Positions 10,986 to 22,924 of a stretch of DNA of 64,000 bases are shown here, piece after piece (position 1 is the first letter of the stretch; every line of letters begins with the position of its first letter). The stretch is taken from positions 29,805,140 to 29,869,139 of the forward strand of contig NC_065556.1 of the NCBI RefSeq assembly GCF_022605725.1, written 5' to 3'. The notes beneath the pieces were generated by a model, which was given only the letters and a program-made list of their open reading frames with translations, was not told where the DNA came from and did not search any database. Position numbers and translations under genes: made by a program. Source of the DNA: Anthonomus grandis grandis (Eukaryota; Arthropoda; Insecta; Coleoptera; Curculionidae).

Positions 10986-11114
10986 ATCGTTAATTTCTTC
11001 CAGGCAGTTGAGGTCATTGAAGAAGAGTGTTAGACTCAACTGGAGGCTAAAGAAGAAGAAATAAGTCTAATACTCTTCTTCAATAACCTCAACTGCCTGG
11101 AAGAAGTTAATGAT
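10986..11114. repeat. Long hairpin built from the CAGGCAGTTGA motif
   Basis: The left arm (about 10988-11036) and right arm (about 11065-11113) are inverted repeats of about 48 bases with around four differences. Each contains TTCTTCCAGGCAGTTGAGG or its complement. The ~28-base spacer is purine-rich. Transcripts of either strand would fold into a long stem. Another motif copy lies at about 11150. Confidence 0.8.
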
Positions 11115-11199
11115 TTTTTTCCTTTATAGCCTATAAAGAAAAACGGTCAGTTCAACTGCCTGTAAAAGAAAAAAAAATCGTTCAGTTCAAGTAATTGGT

Positions 11200-12400
11200 A
11201 TCATTAAAACAGAAGAATCTAAAAGAAAAATGCATCAGGTCCCCGAAAATATCAATTTTGTGGTCGAAAAATGATAGACACCTGTCTACATTATCATCCA
11301 TAATGAAGCACTTTTTTTTCAGCAGTTAATAGTTCTCTAATAAAATTTAATTGTAAGCATTTAGATTGTTGCAATCGAAAACAGATAAATTATGCTTCGT
11401 AGATCTGGAAACTATATTAATAAAGTATTCACCAGTGAAATGTCGCTTCACAGTCGTTTATTCTTTCTTTTCTGCACTAACAAGCTTGTTTCTATTTCCT
11501 CTAATTATTCTCATATTATTCATGAAGTTTAAGGTGTCGAAATTCATTTGAACATTCTTATATTGCCTTTTTGCACGGTTGATAAAAAAAACATATTAAA
11601 TTAGTAATAAAATTAAAAGTGATTGTTGGTTCACTCTGCCGCATCTCAGACCGCATTAAAATCGATTTAAATTCGTATCATGAAAACGCAGTAAATATAT
11701 ATCATATCTTTATAACCCCAGAATGGCCAACAAAGAAAACCACGTCCAGCTGGAACAGTAAATCAATAAAATATGAAATGATATCGTTGCCAATTGCAAT
11801 AGCGCCTGATCGGATTCGGCTTAGGACCAGTCAGACAAAAGAATATGACTGGAGAACAGTGGGGTGTTCAAATGAAAATTCCTGACAGGATTTAGTATGA
11901 TTAGTTAAAAGGAATCCGGTAGAGGGTCAGATATTCTGTGAGAGTACTACTTAAAATTCGGCTTACATTATGACGCGGTTATTCCCACCATCAATTCATA
12001 TTTTATTACAGCAGAAAATCTCGATCGCATTTCGATTTGAAAAACGCTTGTTTCCGTCAAGGGCTTATCTGGAAACCCTTGTTGTGTTCGGTATAAAAAT
12101 AAATAAACAACAAAAAAAAAATCCCCGAAGGGGGGACGATATTCGAATGTGCGATGAAAGAAAAGCCGCTTTTCCGAATTCCGAATAAATTCCTTCGGTG
12201 CTTAGACCTAATGCACTTCCGACGATCGTCGATATCTATATTGAGATATCAGCTCGTGTTGGCGGGATTTGCTGCTTTTATATGCCGCCGATTATGGATA
12301 AGAGATGAAGCAGGAGCTTTTTTTGTGTAAAATTTGTATATGCAGTATATATTGTCAATGCAGCTAACTCTACTATTTCTCCAAAACCTGAACTCTTGGA
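11200..12400. other. No gene seen
   Basis: Mixed AT-rich and moderately GC-rich unique sequence. Open frames 11619-11885 and 11970-12188 have no recognisable family or splice signals. Confidence 0.4.
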
Positions 12401-12404
12401 TTTT

Positions 12405-13760
12405 TATAAATAAAACAAAAAAACAAATAAGGAATTTAATTTTACTCAGGTTACTGAGGAAACTATTTCTAATATTATACTTAACATGAAGTCAACTGCA
12501 TCTGGAAGTGACAATATTAATAGCACTTTTTTAATATTATGCTGCCCCTTTGTTATACCTTACCTGACCCACTTAATAAATTGTTGTTTACGAGATTCAG
12601 TTTTTCCAAGTGATTGGAAATCTGCTATAGTGGTTCCGCTTCCTAAAGTGAGTAATCCTGAGACCTATAGTCAACTTAGATCCATTTCTATTTTACCATC
12701 TATGTCTAAAATTCTGGATAACCTTTATGGCGTCCCAAATTTCAGGCTTCGTGTGGTCCAACAACCTTTTGCCAGAAAAACAATCAGGATTTCGTCGTGG
12801 TCACAGCTGTACGACAGCACTTGCGGATGTTACGGATCAACTTACTGGTGCACAAGACGAGAGTAAGGCAAGCGTATTGGTGCTCCTGGATTATTCTCAT
12901 GCTTTTGATATGCTAAATTATGATATTTTACTAGCCATATTATCTTATTGTGGTTTTGGTGTTAATGCCCAAGCTTTGGTTAAGTCGTTTTTAAGTAAAA
13001 GGACGCAAAGAGTAACGCTTGATAGTACATTTTCCAAACTTATGTCTATTTTTGCTGGTGTTCCTCAGGGAAGTGTCTTGGGCCCTCTTCTTTTTACCTT
13101 TTATACGTCTAATTTTATAACATCCTTAAAGTTTTGTAAATATCATTTTTACGCCGATGACACACAATTAATATACTCGTTTAAGCCGGAGGATGCTGTA
13201 GAGGCAAATTTTAGACTAAACATAGATCTTAAAACTCTTAACGCACTATCGGAAGATCATTTATTAAAATTAAATCCACAAAAGGCAGTGGCTTTACTTT
13301 TCTGCAGTGAAAGACTTCGAGAAATAATTTATAATAAATTAAGACTCACTATTGGGCAGTGTAATATCTCTTTTAAAAACTCTTCAAGGAACCTAGGTTT
13401 AATAATTGATAATAAACTTAAATTTGATGAACATATAACTTCATGTATTAAAAAATCTTACTCAGCCCTGAAATTCCTTTTTTCCCAAGGCAGCGTGTAT
13501 CACATAAGCTCAGGGAACTTAATTGGCTTTCTATGTACAATAGAAGAATATTGCACTCGGCTTGCTTTTTTTATAACATTGCTAAATATAAAAGTCCTAT
13601 TTATCTTAATAAGAAAGTAGTAGACCGTACGGATATCCATAATCTTAATATACGAAGAAAACATATTTTTACAATCCCAAGACACAATAAAGAGTCTTTC
13701 AAAAAGGGATTTTCATATAACATAGCCTCCACCCTTTCAAAGACCTCTTAAAGAGTTAAG
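12405..13760 (+). pseudogene. LINE reverse transcriptase (YADDTQL type), one frameshift
   Basis: The first frame (12486-12866) carries 'CCLRDSVFPSDWKSAIVVPL' and ISILPSMSKILD, the early reverse transcriptase blocks. The frame then shifts within about 12740-12780 to 12727-13620, which carries KQSGFRRGHSCTTALADV, LDYSHAFDMLNYDIL, GVPQGSVLGPLLFTFY and YADDTQLIYSF, the catalytic Asp pair. The C-terminal part (LGLIIDNKLKFDEHI, then KKSYSALKFLF) also fits. A second frameshift near 13490 leads into a C-terminal piece ending at about 13750. The related piece at 16045-16975 covers the more N-terminal portion of a similar element. Plus orientation; dead by frameshift. Confidence 0.88.
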
Positions 13761-14353
13761 AGGTCTCTTTGAGAAAAATGGACTACTTTTTTGATAATAC
13801 TGAGATACCTATTTCAGTATTTTCCAGATTTTTTTTTTAATGAAAAATTTCCAAAAAAAAATTCGAGGGACAAAGAGATCAGTAATACTCAATATTCAAT
13901 TAATTTAATTCTGGCAATCAATCAAATAAAATTGCATGTTTCTCTATTCCCACTTACCCCAACTATAAAAGTGCAAAAGAGACAAATAAAGCAATAAAAT
14001 ATAAGCTACGGAGGCCTGTTGCTTCAGATAACATGTGATAAATGAAGCTACAACAAGAAATGGGGGGTTACGGGGATCAACCGGGGGATTAAATATAATT
14101 TGTGACCTTCCAGAGGGTGGAAAATAATATAGGGGTGCAGGTGATTTCAGATAAACGACGCGTTATCATTAATTAATTTTTATATGGAGTACCTAAGGCA
14201 TAACAACTTACCTGTTCCAATGCAACAATGAATAAAAAACTTGTCATAATGACAAACTAAAATACCAACAAAAAAAACCCTGACAAATTCCGCAATTTTC
14301 GGCCCCAAAACTCAAAATTTTCCGTGAAATATCGACAAAAAAAAATTAAAAGT
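13761..14353. other. No gene seen; upstream of a candidate first exon
   Basis: AT-rich sequence without motifs. The last ~100 bases may include a promoter or 5' UTR for the exon that begins at 14354, but no TATA or initiator element is obvious. Confidence 0.35.
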
Positions 14354-14566
14354 ATGGCGTTCGTGTGCCCCGCCAAAGAAGAAACCGAAGCGGTGACCCT
14401 GATGGCGACCAAAGTGAAACAGACCCTACAGCAGCTGGAGGACAGTCTGAATGTGGGAGTGAAACCGATTTGCGTGCCCTGTTGTGTGCCCCTCTGCGAA
14501 TATCCTCCCGCCGAACCGAAAAATAACGCTAAAAAACAAAAGGTCTTCGATCCGCCAAAAGTTATG
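14354..14566 (+). CDS. Candidate first coding exon of an unidentified protein
   Basis: An ATG at 14354 opens 71 codons that end exactly at a consensus donor (ATG|GTAAGT at 14567). Base composition is far more GC-rich than the flanks and codons look constrained, which supports a real exon. The peptide starts MAFVCPAKEETEAVTLMA, has a helical stretch (KVKQTLQQLEDSL), then PICVPCCVPLCEYPP with four cysteines, and ends KVFDPPKVM. There is no signal peptide. Phase is 0 at the donor, compatible with the phase-0 acceptor at 22267, but a link is only a possibility because that exon looks extracellular. I do not recognise the family. A hAT-like element sits 14 bases beyond the donor. Confidence 0.6.
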
Positions 14567-14580
14567 GTAAGTATAGGTAC

Positions 14581-15655
14581 CAGGGCTGGGATTCTAAAAT
14601 CACGATTCGACACGATTACTCGATATGACTGATTCTAAATAAAATTTTCAGTCGTGAGTATCTTGGGGATTGCCTATTTTTTAACGATTTGTCGACGACA
14701 CGTTGGGTATATCGTATACATCAGACGATATAGCTTCTCCATTTTTAATACGTGCATAATGTCACAGCATCCTTTTTTAAACGTATTTGTTTCATTTATT
14801 GTTTACCAATAGTCATAAAACTATACCAGGCATTTTTAGTTATTTTAATGTATATTATGTATGATCTCAGGTTTTTATTAGTATATCAAGAAGCTTTCTT
14901 AAACACAACTAATAGATTTAATTCGACCCTATTTTCCACAACCTTCAGTTAATAATAGAGGCAGAGGAAATAGAGTTATCATTGAATGGGCAGTTTTAGT
15001 ACATATATCAAGATTTTATGCCACATATTGTTACCAAAGAAGCATTGGACAAGATTTTAAATTTGAAATTAGCGAAACTACTACCTACAAGTCATTGGAT
15101 CCATAAAATCACTAAAATTATTGACAATCACCTTGCTGACCGATTCATTAATTTTTCAAATATAAGAGATTAGAGAAATTATTAAATTAACATTTATAGA
15201 GAGATCCTATTTCCCTGGTGTTTTAGGTCCTATTGCACACATGTTGCCATATTAAAACGTTAAAAAATACCAAAAATGGATGAACACAACAAGTTTTTGT
15301 GATTTTCCATGAATTCAATTATGATTTTCCAATGGATAGTGATGGTTTTAAATGACAATTTTTTATTTTAAAGAAATAATATAGGCATATACTTAAATAA
15401 AAAAACACGAAGGCGATAAAAATTAACAAAATAAATGAAAATTCTTGTGTTTATCAATAGAAAAGACAATTGACGCTTCCATCTGTCAAATATTAGGGAA
15501 AATAACAAATATATCCCAAGAAACCTAAATCAAATCGAATAAAACGAGTTTAGCCGACGATTGAAATTTAGAATCACTTTTCTCGTCACGACTGAGTGAG
15601 CGACTAAGTCGTGATCGTATCGAGATCGAGTCGTGATTTTAGAATCCCAGCCCAG
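14581..15655. mobile_element. Non-autonomous hAT-like element with long TIRs
   Basis: The left end CAGGGCTGGGATTCTAAAAT continues as TCACGA; the right end is its near-perfect inverted copy, ending at 15655. Similarity between the two ends extends to about 60-90 bases with gaps ('agtgattctaaat' on both). The 1075-bp interior has no transposase frame. The CAGGG start resembles hAT ends. The 8 bases outside (ATAGGTAC left, ACTGGTTC right) match at five positions, so target duplication is unproven. Confidence 0.75.
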
Positions 15656-16044
15656 GACTGGTTCAGTTTCAGAAAACAGTTTCACCAGTAACCAAAACTC
15701 TTTATTTTACTCTCGATACGTGTTACGCTAACGATATTAACATTTTCGGGAGATGATTAAAATTAAACTAAAACCACTTGCAATAAGTGTTTGATGTTCT
15801 GAGATGAAACTTCACCTTGATAATCTAAGTGCTCAATGGAGTCACAACACATCTCTAAAGAAGTGAGCAAAAACATTTATATTTTCTTTGGATTATTTAT
15901 TGGCATTTTCCTGAATAAATTGCCAAAATTTCTCCGGACCAAGTCAAGGAATATATAGTACTGGAATATTTCGTAGATATGAAAATTGATTATTTTCTGC
16001 ATATCTGCCAGGAATATTGTTTTTGCATTTATGGCACGTTTCTG

Positions 16045-16975
16045 GGATATTCCCGGCATATTGCGATGTATGATATAAGAGATATAGACTCCAAAGTTGA
16101 CTTTTTCACGGAGTCATTACATAATATTATGGATATGCATGCTCCCTTAATTAAAGTTAAAAATAAAAATAAACCTTACAGTCCATGGATTACGGTTAAT
16201 ATTAGATTAATGCAAAGACTTCGCAATAGGGCATTAAATAAATTTAGAATCACTAAAGAGCTAGAGGACTGGAACATCTATAAGCAGTATATAGAAATAT
16301 AACAACAAGCGCAATAAGAGCAGAGAAAAAAGCTTACCTTGAATATAAGTTTAGTACTTGTAAAAATAAAGAAGTTTGGCAAGAATTGAAAAAAATTGGT
16401 GTTTCACAGAAAAATAAAAAACAACTTCCAATTTTTCTACAGAATGTTGAAGAACTTAATACTTTTTTTACGAATGGCAATAATAATAACAATATTGTTG
16501 ATGCTAATTATGTTACATATTTTAAAGAACATAGAGTTGTCGCACATGAATTTAAGTTTAACCTAATAACTCAAGACTTAATCGTAAACATTTTAAAAAC
16601 TATAAAAAGCAAAGTATTTGGGGTCGATAACTTAAACATAACTCTTATCTTACTTTGTTGCCCTGCTATTATTAATCCAATATGTCATTTAATAAATATT
16701 TGTTTAGAGGAAAACTACTTTCCAAAAAAATGGAAGCAAGCCAATATTATTCCTATACCAAAAATAAAAAATCCAACTGAATTTGGCAATCTTCGATCAG
16801 TCTCCGTTCTTTTTGTTTTCTCTAAAGTAATTGAGAAAATTATGGAGCAATAGATATTGGACTATTTAAAGAATAATAATTTGATTCCTGAATATCAATC
16901 TGGCTTCCGTAAAGGGTATAGCTGTGCCACCGCATTGGCTCAAGTGTCTGATGATATATTTAGAGCCCTTGTTAT
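16045..16975 (+). pseudogene. LINE reverse transcriptase N-terminal half
   Basis: The frame beginning near 16080 reads IDSKVDFFTESLHNIMDM, 'HAPLIKVKNK', PYSPWITVNIRLMQRLR, the linker between endonuclease and reverse transcriptase in CR1-type LINEs. After a one-base shift at about 16295 comes AIRAEKKAYLEYKF, then the block 'FPKKWKQANIIPIPKI' and SVSVLFVFSKVIEKIME. A stop (TAG at 16851) precedes YQSGFRKGYSCATALAQV, a block equivalent to one in the element at 12405-13760. Homology ends abruptly at about 16970 in a TA-rich run, so the 3' half is missing. Confidence 0.85.
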
Positions 16976-17189
16976 TATATGTTGTTATAGTATATTGTTA
17001 TTATATATATAGTATATTGTTATATATGTTGTTAAAAATAGAGCTTGTTCTACTTTTTGCCACGTGCTACTTGCATTTTGTATGTGTGTTTGTTGCCAAA
17101 TTTAAATATGGAAGACAGTCCATAATTTAATATTCGTTTTGTTTCATTAATTGAGAAATTTCCAGGTATCTATGACAACACAAGTCCGA

Positions 17190-17420
17190 AAAATTATTGG
17201 ACTAATTTTTGTCCAGTAATAGCTCAAAAGTTTCTCTTCTTATTCTGTAGAAGGATTGGAATTTCGCCGGATACATATTTAATTCTTTAAATACATTAAA
17301 TCCACTATGTCCTTGCATCTCTTTCCAATAAGGGTGTACACAAAACTGACGTTGCGGACGAGTTTTGTTCATATTGTTCACGTTTAAAAGCGTTAGCATA
17401 ACTTCATCCTCAGAGGACGC
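17190..17420 (-). pseudogene. PIF/Harbinger transposase N-terminal fragment
   Basis: The minus-strand peptide contains 'RQFCVHPYWKEMQGHSGFNV', then FKELNMYPAKFQSFYR and 'TFELLLDKN'. This spacing (R.(Y/F).VHP.........G.F..L..EL......F..(Y/F)(F/Y)R(M/I)....F..LL) is the conserved start of PIF/Harbinger-family nucleases and HARBI1 relatives. Only about 60 residues remain; the catalytic DDE domain is absent. No TIR was identified. Confidence 0.6.
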
Positions 17421-19339
17421 ATTTTGAATTTAACTAACCTTTTTAATGTCATGCTACTAGGGTGCGCTACCTGCGACGCCAGTGCCATACCCGTGCTATG
17501 TCACTGCCATGTTACATGTCACGCCACTTTGGTGGGCGCTCTCTCTTAAGCATAATACGTAGGCATATACTAGAGTTTTTCTAGTTTATATAACAAAATA
17601 TCTGAGATCATGTTAAAACATTAAGCTGTCCCTGTTTTAAAAAGAAACTAAAAGATTTGATCAGGAGTAGTAAGCTGTAATGAGTCAGTCTGTAGTAATT
17701 TTGTGATATGTATTTTTTTTCATTTTTATACTGTACTCAAAACTTCTAAATAATGTCATGTATTTTAAAATTTGTCAGTATATTTGAAAGTGGATATTTT
17801 ATTTGTTGTGGATGTTTTATTGTTAAAAACCGCTCTGCGATGATGATTTATTACCTTTTGATATTTTTGTTAATAAAAGCCATTTTATTTTATTTTATAT
17901 TGGGTAAAATCCAAAATTATCCATAGGGAATTAAAGTAATTTTTCCTGGAAGATACAAACAATGGCACAAATTTAAAAAAAATCATAGGAATGCAAAAAT
18001 CCTGTAGAAAAGAAATTAGTCTAATAAAGTTAGGTGGTCTATAATTATAGTGAAAACAGAAAATTAGTTAGTACACATTTTAAGAAAAAGCAAATATCTC
18101 CATATCCTGAACTAAATCTTTTTGAAAAAAATGTATAATTTATAAAAGGCACTTGTTTATTAATACGATGTTATTGCCTATACCCTATAACAGCTTTACG
18201 AATTTTTTAATTCAAGATATTATACAGCGCTATTATTATAAAATATTTAGACAAACTTAATACATAGAATCCTTGGTCAATTTGAAGACGAATTGTTCAT
18301 ATTAAAGTACCCAGGCTATTCGCAACAGCTTTGTTTTCAAGTCTCGTTATAGCATATCAGCAATAAAAGAAAAAATATATTTTATTGACATTCTATATTT
18401 TCTATTGTGTCATTTCTTTCTAAATATACGAAATATTACTATTTTCATTCACTTTCATATTGAGCCTCAGCAACTTGTAAAACATACAATATCGATCCTA
18501 GGTTATAACAACTGTTTAATATGAATACCCTTCATTATTATGGACATACTGCTCGCTTATGTTCATATCAACATTTCGGTTTCAAATTATGCCCAAGGAT
18601 TTGATGTTTAAACTTTGTTTACATATTTTATTAACACCTTGTATATATACCCTCTGAGCCCAAAAACGAACCGTAATTAAAACTAACTTACTTAAAAGTA
18701 AAGCACAAAGATACTCACACCGTGTTCATCTTACTACAATTACACCCAAAACAAACAAACAAAACCGCTTTCCAAATACGCATTTAACACTCGAATAAGA
18801 CTATAAAGTTACTATCTACTAAAATTTAATAAAATCAATCAGATGTTGTGCATTCCAGGCGGGTGACGACTCAATTACCAGTCAGAAAAAGAATCTAATA
18901 ACCCTAAACCCGTCTGCGACAACTTGAAATAATAATTCTAATAGATTGGCGAAGGCGCCTATTTCGACACGATAAATCCGCGAATTTGAAATAATTACTA
19001 CAAACTGGCGAAAGCGTCGGGCATATTTCAGATATTTCAGTTATTTCAAATTGGCTCGGACCCCTGTTTAAGGAATCGCCGAGAATTATTTTACTCTAAA
19101 AGCAGAAACGGTCGACAACGGTGCCAATAGAACCGCATTCGTCAGTAATTCAATTATTTTTCGCGGTATTGTCCGTGCGTTTATAATAATTTCATATTAA
19201 AAGAGTTTAAGACGCGACAACGCTGTACCGCATCGCTTGACTGCGGGCATCGAAGTTGATTTATTTATTATATGAACTTGTACGCTCACCGGCGTGAAAA
19301 ACGGGGCACTTTAGCACTTTTGTTTTAATAACTTAGACC
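17421..19339. other. No gene seen; GC-richer island near 18.88-19.30 kb
   Basis: Mostly AT-rich non-coding DNA. Around 18880-19300 the sequence becomes GC-richer and non-repetitive, with 'ggcgaaggcg' and 'ggcgaaagcg' repeated about 60 bases apart. No frame is open through it, so a regulatory island is possible. Confidence 0.35.
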
Positions 19340-19700
19340 TAAATAACATCAACAATTTTGTTGCATTCGATTGCTGGCATTCTTCTTGTGATGAATATCG
19401 TCTTGAGAAATAAGTTCCCATTCCTCTAAAAGAGCGTATTTTAATTCATTTAAAAAAGTTAAAGGAAAAGGAACACGATATCTTTAAACATGTTTAATTG
19501 GGTTCGCATCAGGACTTAACGCTGGCCACTCCAAAACTGTAAGAACTATATCGTTTATTCTTGAATAATTCTCGCAGTGGAAGGTCTGACGTTATCGTGC
19601 ATCGGAATAAAATTATTTCTCAGCATAAGGAACAACAAATTCTTGCAGAAATTCATTAATGTACCTCGCAGCTCTTAAAGGGACTTCTTGGAGTGACAGT
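19340..19700 (-). pseudogene. Tc1-family transposase fragment
   Basis: On the minus strand, pieces in neighbouring frames read RYINEFLQEFVVPYAE, NFIPMHDNVRPSTARIIQE and then WSGQR or, in the adjacent frame, 'LEWPALSPDANPIKHV'. These are the second Asp block (D.AxPHxA) and the W-P-SPDxNPIE block that contains the third catalytic residue in Tc1/mariner transposases. Frameshifts and stops make it a relic. No TIRs were recognised around it. Confidence 0.8.
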
Positions 19701-19914
19701 TTACAGAATAGAATAGGTAGTTTACTTTAGGACTAAAGGTCATAATTCTTGGAGTTGTCGCTGATCTATGCATAGCTAGATTAGCTAGATATAGTCTGAA
19801 GTTGTGTACTTTTGTTTCTGAAACAAATTAACCCTTGACTTTAAATTGAAAAAACCATTTTAAGGTTTGAAAATTAAAAACAAAATATCCCGACGTTAAA
19901 CGCATATTTTGTTT

Positions 19915-20835
19915 ATCTTGAGAAAATGATATTTTGGTGAAAAAAGTCGATACGGGGGGGGGGTATATACCCGAAAAATGAAAAAACCCAAACTTTGGAG
20001 GTCGATATCTCGGCTTCTACTGGTCCGATCTGGAAAATTCCAACGGTTTTGTCTTAGTTTCGTCTTTCTGAATCCAACGAGACCATCCGCAAGGTCGTAG
20101 CTCTATTAGTAGCTGAGATATCTCATTTTTGGAGCCCATTTTTGGCCTCAAAAACGAGGTCGAAAAATGACTTTTTCCGAATTTTCAAAGTGCTGTCATT
20201 CAGTTAGTTCTGCTCGAATCTCGTTATAACCCGGTATTTTCGTAATGTTGGTGGTCTAAAGAAGACGCTGGTATAGTTAGTTCAATTTCGAAAAAAAAAA
20301 TTTTTAGTGAAAAAAATCGATACGGGGGGGTATACCCGAAAAACGAAAAAACCCAAACTTTGGAGGTCGATATCTCGGCTTCTACTGGTCCGATCTGGAA
20401 AATTCCAACGGTTTTGTCTTAGTTTCGTCTTTCTGAATCCAACGAGACCATCCGCAAGGTCGTAGCTCTATTAGTAGCTGAGATATCTCATTTTTGGAGC
20501 CCATTTTTTGCCTCAAAAACGAGGTCGAAAAATGACTTTTTCCGAATTTTCAAACTGCTGTCATTCAGTTAGTTCTGCTCGAATCTCGTTATAACCCGGT
20601 ATTTTCGTATTGTTGGTGATCTAAAAAAGACGCTGGTACAGTTAGTTCAATTTCGAAAAAAAAATTTTTGGTGAAAAAAATCGATACCCAACCCAAACTT
20701 TGGAAACTTTGGAGGTCGATATCTCGGCTTCTACCGATCCGATCTGGAAAATTCCAACGGTTTTGTCTTAGTTTGGTCTTTCTGAATCCAACGAGACCAT
20801 TTGCAAGCTCGTAGAAATCGTTAAAAAAAATCTAG
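19915..20835 (+). repeat. ~366-bp satellite, array 1 (about 2.5 units)
   Basis: TCGATACGGGGGGG or its variant recurs at 19947, 20317 and 20681, giving unit lengths of 370 and 364. Units share 'AACCCAAACTTTGGAGGTCG', CTTCTACTGGTCCGATCTGG and 'CATCCGCAAGGTCGTAGC'. The third unit is shortened after the G run and ends near 20820. This is the same family as the array at 28170-29360 but a distinct sub-variant. Confidence 0.93.
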
Positions 20836-21370
20836 TTATTCCACAAGGGGTCAGATTCTACCACTATATTTTATTAATAAGGCAAGTGAGTACGAGCATT
20901 ATTTTTCTTTATAGTTTTTGGTATAAATTTTAGCTTTATATTATTGACTCATAGCAACACACCTTCAATATAACTTTCAGGAGCACAGATGCGGAAATTC
21001 ACGAGAGGTTTAATCCCCCAAGTCCATATCTGTAATAGCTGGGTAGTGACTGTGAATAGGTCTAAGAAGGGTCAAAATTCGGGCAAATCAAGATAAATTT
21101 TAAAAAAATAAAATGACTAATTAAAAGTCCGGGTCATAGATACAAGATCAATTAATATCAGATTTAAAGGGCATGTAACTTAAGTGAAATATGGAAGTCT
21201 GGGGATCTTATAGTGGAGACCATTGGTGGCATCTTATTGCCAGATTTATGGTTTTTTGGTGAACAATGTAATTTTGGAATTCATAGGTTCGAAAGTTGTA
21301 ACTTGAATATATCTGAAGAGGAAACAAGGTTTTGGCAATCATTCAATGCTGTTTTAACCTACGAGATGAG
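20836..21370. other. No gene seen
   Basis: AT-rich sequence between the satellite array and an unidentified open frame; nothing recognised. Confidence 0.35.
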
Positions 21371-21373
21371 TTT

Positions 21374-21754
21374 TCATAAAATATTCTTAGAAATCTCTGT
21401 ATATGGGCCATCATCAACTCGTTTAAAATATTCTGGTTTGTTTAAACTAACAGCGTTGTTTTCTTTATCAGCTCCTAAACAGAGACAATCTTTTCCTCTC
21501 AATCGTTTAATAATATTAGAACCTGAAGTGTTTTTCGAGACTTTAATTCTTGCCATAATCGCCTGCAGGTTGTTTATGCAGTATGAAGCTGGTGCAAAGT
21601 TATTAAGAACATCAAGTTCTTTTTCATTAAAAGACTGACAGGATTGATTTTCAATGATATCAGTTGGTTTTTCTTTTTGTGGTCTATTATCCTTCAAACT
21701 CGCCAACTTTTTTTTATTTAGTGAAGAAAACTTGCTTGTGGTTAATACCCTCAA
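21374..21754 (-). CDS. Unidentified 126-codon open frame
   Basis: The minus-strand peptide has ordinary protein composition: SSLNKKKLASLKDNRPQKEK, then KELDVLNNFAPASYCINNLQ, 'GSNIIKRLRGKDCLCLGADK' and VSLNKPEYFKRVDDGPYTEI. It is not low complexity and could be part of a transposon protein or a host exon. No domain is recognised and no splice boundaries are convincing. The mirror plus-strand frame (21213-21638) looks less protein-like. Confidence 0.3.
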   Translation of the reverse strand: MRVLTTSKFSSLNKKKLASLKDNRPQKEKPTDIIENQSCQSFNEKELDVLNNFAPASYCINNLQAIMARIKVSKNTSGSNIIKRLRGKDCLCLGADKENNAVSLNKPEYFKRVDDGPYTEISKNIL

Positions 21755-22266
21755 ACGTGGGTTTTTTTTTTAACTTTGTATGCTTCTAACTCTAAAATAC
21801 TACGTTTAGTATATAAATGTTTGATCTGTAAGTCTAGCCATTTTTACCAGCAAATATTTCAGCCTTTTTTTGGCAAAATGAAATTTACTGAGATACATCA
21901 ATAAACTTTGGAAAGACTAAAAGCCCTTTCAAACATCTGCATTAATTAATTTAATTTTAATCTGTTGCGGTGACTGTGAAGCCATCTTAATAGTCCTATG
22001 ATTAGGACCTTTGGTGTGGCATTCATATCTATCTTATACACATATCTGTCCTGCTGTAAGTTCGACTTTATTGCATAATTAGGATTGAGTTAGGGTAAGA
22101 AGGGCTCAAAATTAAATTTGTTGTTTCTTCCAGGCAGTTCAAGTAATTCTTTACTACATTTTCTCAACTCAACTGCCTAGAAAAAAAAGTTGCATCTTAT
22201 GTTCCAGGCAATTAAAGTCTTTGAACTTATACAGTAAAGCAACAAGTAACTGACCTTCTTCCTCAG
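21755..22266. other. Non-coding with CAGGCAGTT motif copies
   Basis: TTCTTCCAGGCAGTTCAAG at about 22125, 'caactgcctag' at about 22168 and TTCCAGGCAATTAAAG at about 22202 are members of the dispersed motif family. The end of the stretch (GACCTTCTTCCTCAG) is the splice acceptor for the next exon. Confidence 0.5.
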
Positions 22267-22764
22267 GTCTGCTATAAAGAAACGTCTAAGAAACATAAAA
22301 CCAAACACAACAACAAAAATGCCGAAGAGGGAATCATAAGATTGCACCAGTCCAAGTCTAGAGAACTCAGGGCGAGCATTTTGTACACCGGATGCCAATG
22401 TGAGAGACGTGACGGACTCCAGGTAAGAAATACCCCATTTTTAACTTAAATAAACGGTATTAAACCCTTACTGAAGGACGACTGTCCGCGTACGGGGTGT
22501 CACGGTTCCCCCGAGTGTCTTACCAGCCCCCCCACATGCGGCCCCAGCGAATTCTGTGACGGCAAACATTTAGGCAAGAAGAACAAATACAATTATTTGA
22601 TGCAAAAGGGCCGCGGATCCCACAATGGAAATGCCGGAAACGGAAGTGAAAACCACGCAGAAACTGCTAGATATAAATGTTTTGCCGCTACCGTTGACCA
22701 GCCCATGATTGTACCCATGTCTTCGAATCCTGCTGGTTGCTTTGTATGTCCACCGTGTATTTAA
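22267..22764 (+). CDS. Two exons of a cysteine-rich, probably extracellular protein (GDNF-receptor/GAS1-like?)
   Basis: Exon A is 22267-22422 (acceptor TTCCTCAG, donor CAG|GTAAGA), 52 codons in phase 0, ending SILYTGCQCERRDGLQ. A 54-nt intron follows, with acceptor CTGAAG, and exon B starts at 22477 in phase 0 with DDCPRTGCHGSPECLTSPP, then CGPSEFCDGKHLGKKNKYN and later 'YKCFAATVDQPMIVPM'. Exon B stays open to TAA at 22762, though a GTATGT donor at 22744 could end it earlier. The C-x-C before an acidic D..C pattern recalls the end of a GDNF-receptor/GAS1 cysteine domain, so a GFRL-type receptor is a guess; I am sure of the exons, not of the family. Upstream and downstream exons were not located. 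Confidence 0.6.
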
Positions 22765-22924
22765 TATTTTGTTTAATTAAGATTAAAATTATATTGAGGT
22801 TACTAAAAAAAAACGTTGTCAACTTACTATTTTTAGTAAAGCAACAACTTGCTAAACTAAATCTATAACCGAAGGTTTTTCCAAGGGGCTTTCGAGACAA
22901 TAACCGAAAGCAATGATTGGATAG

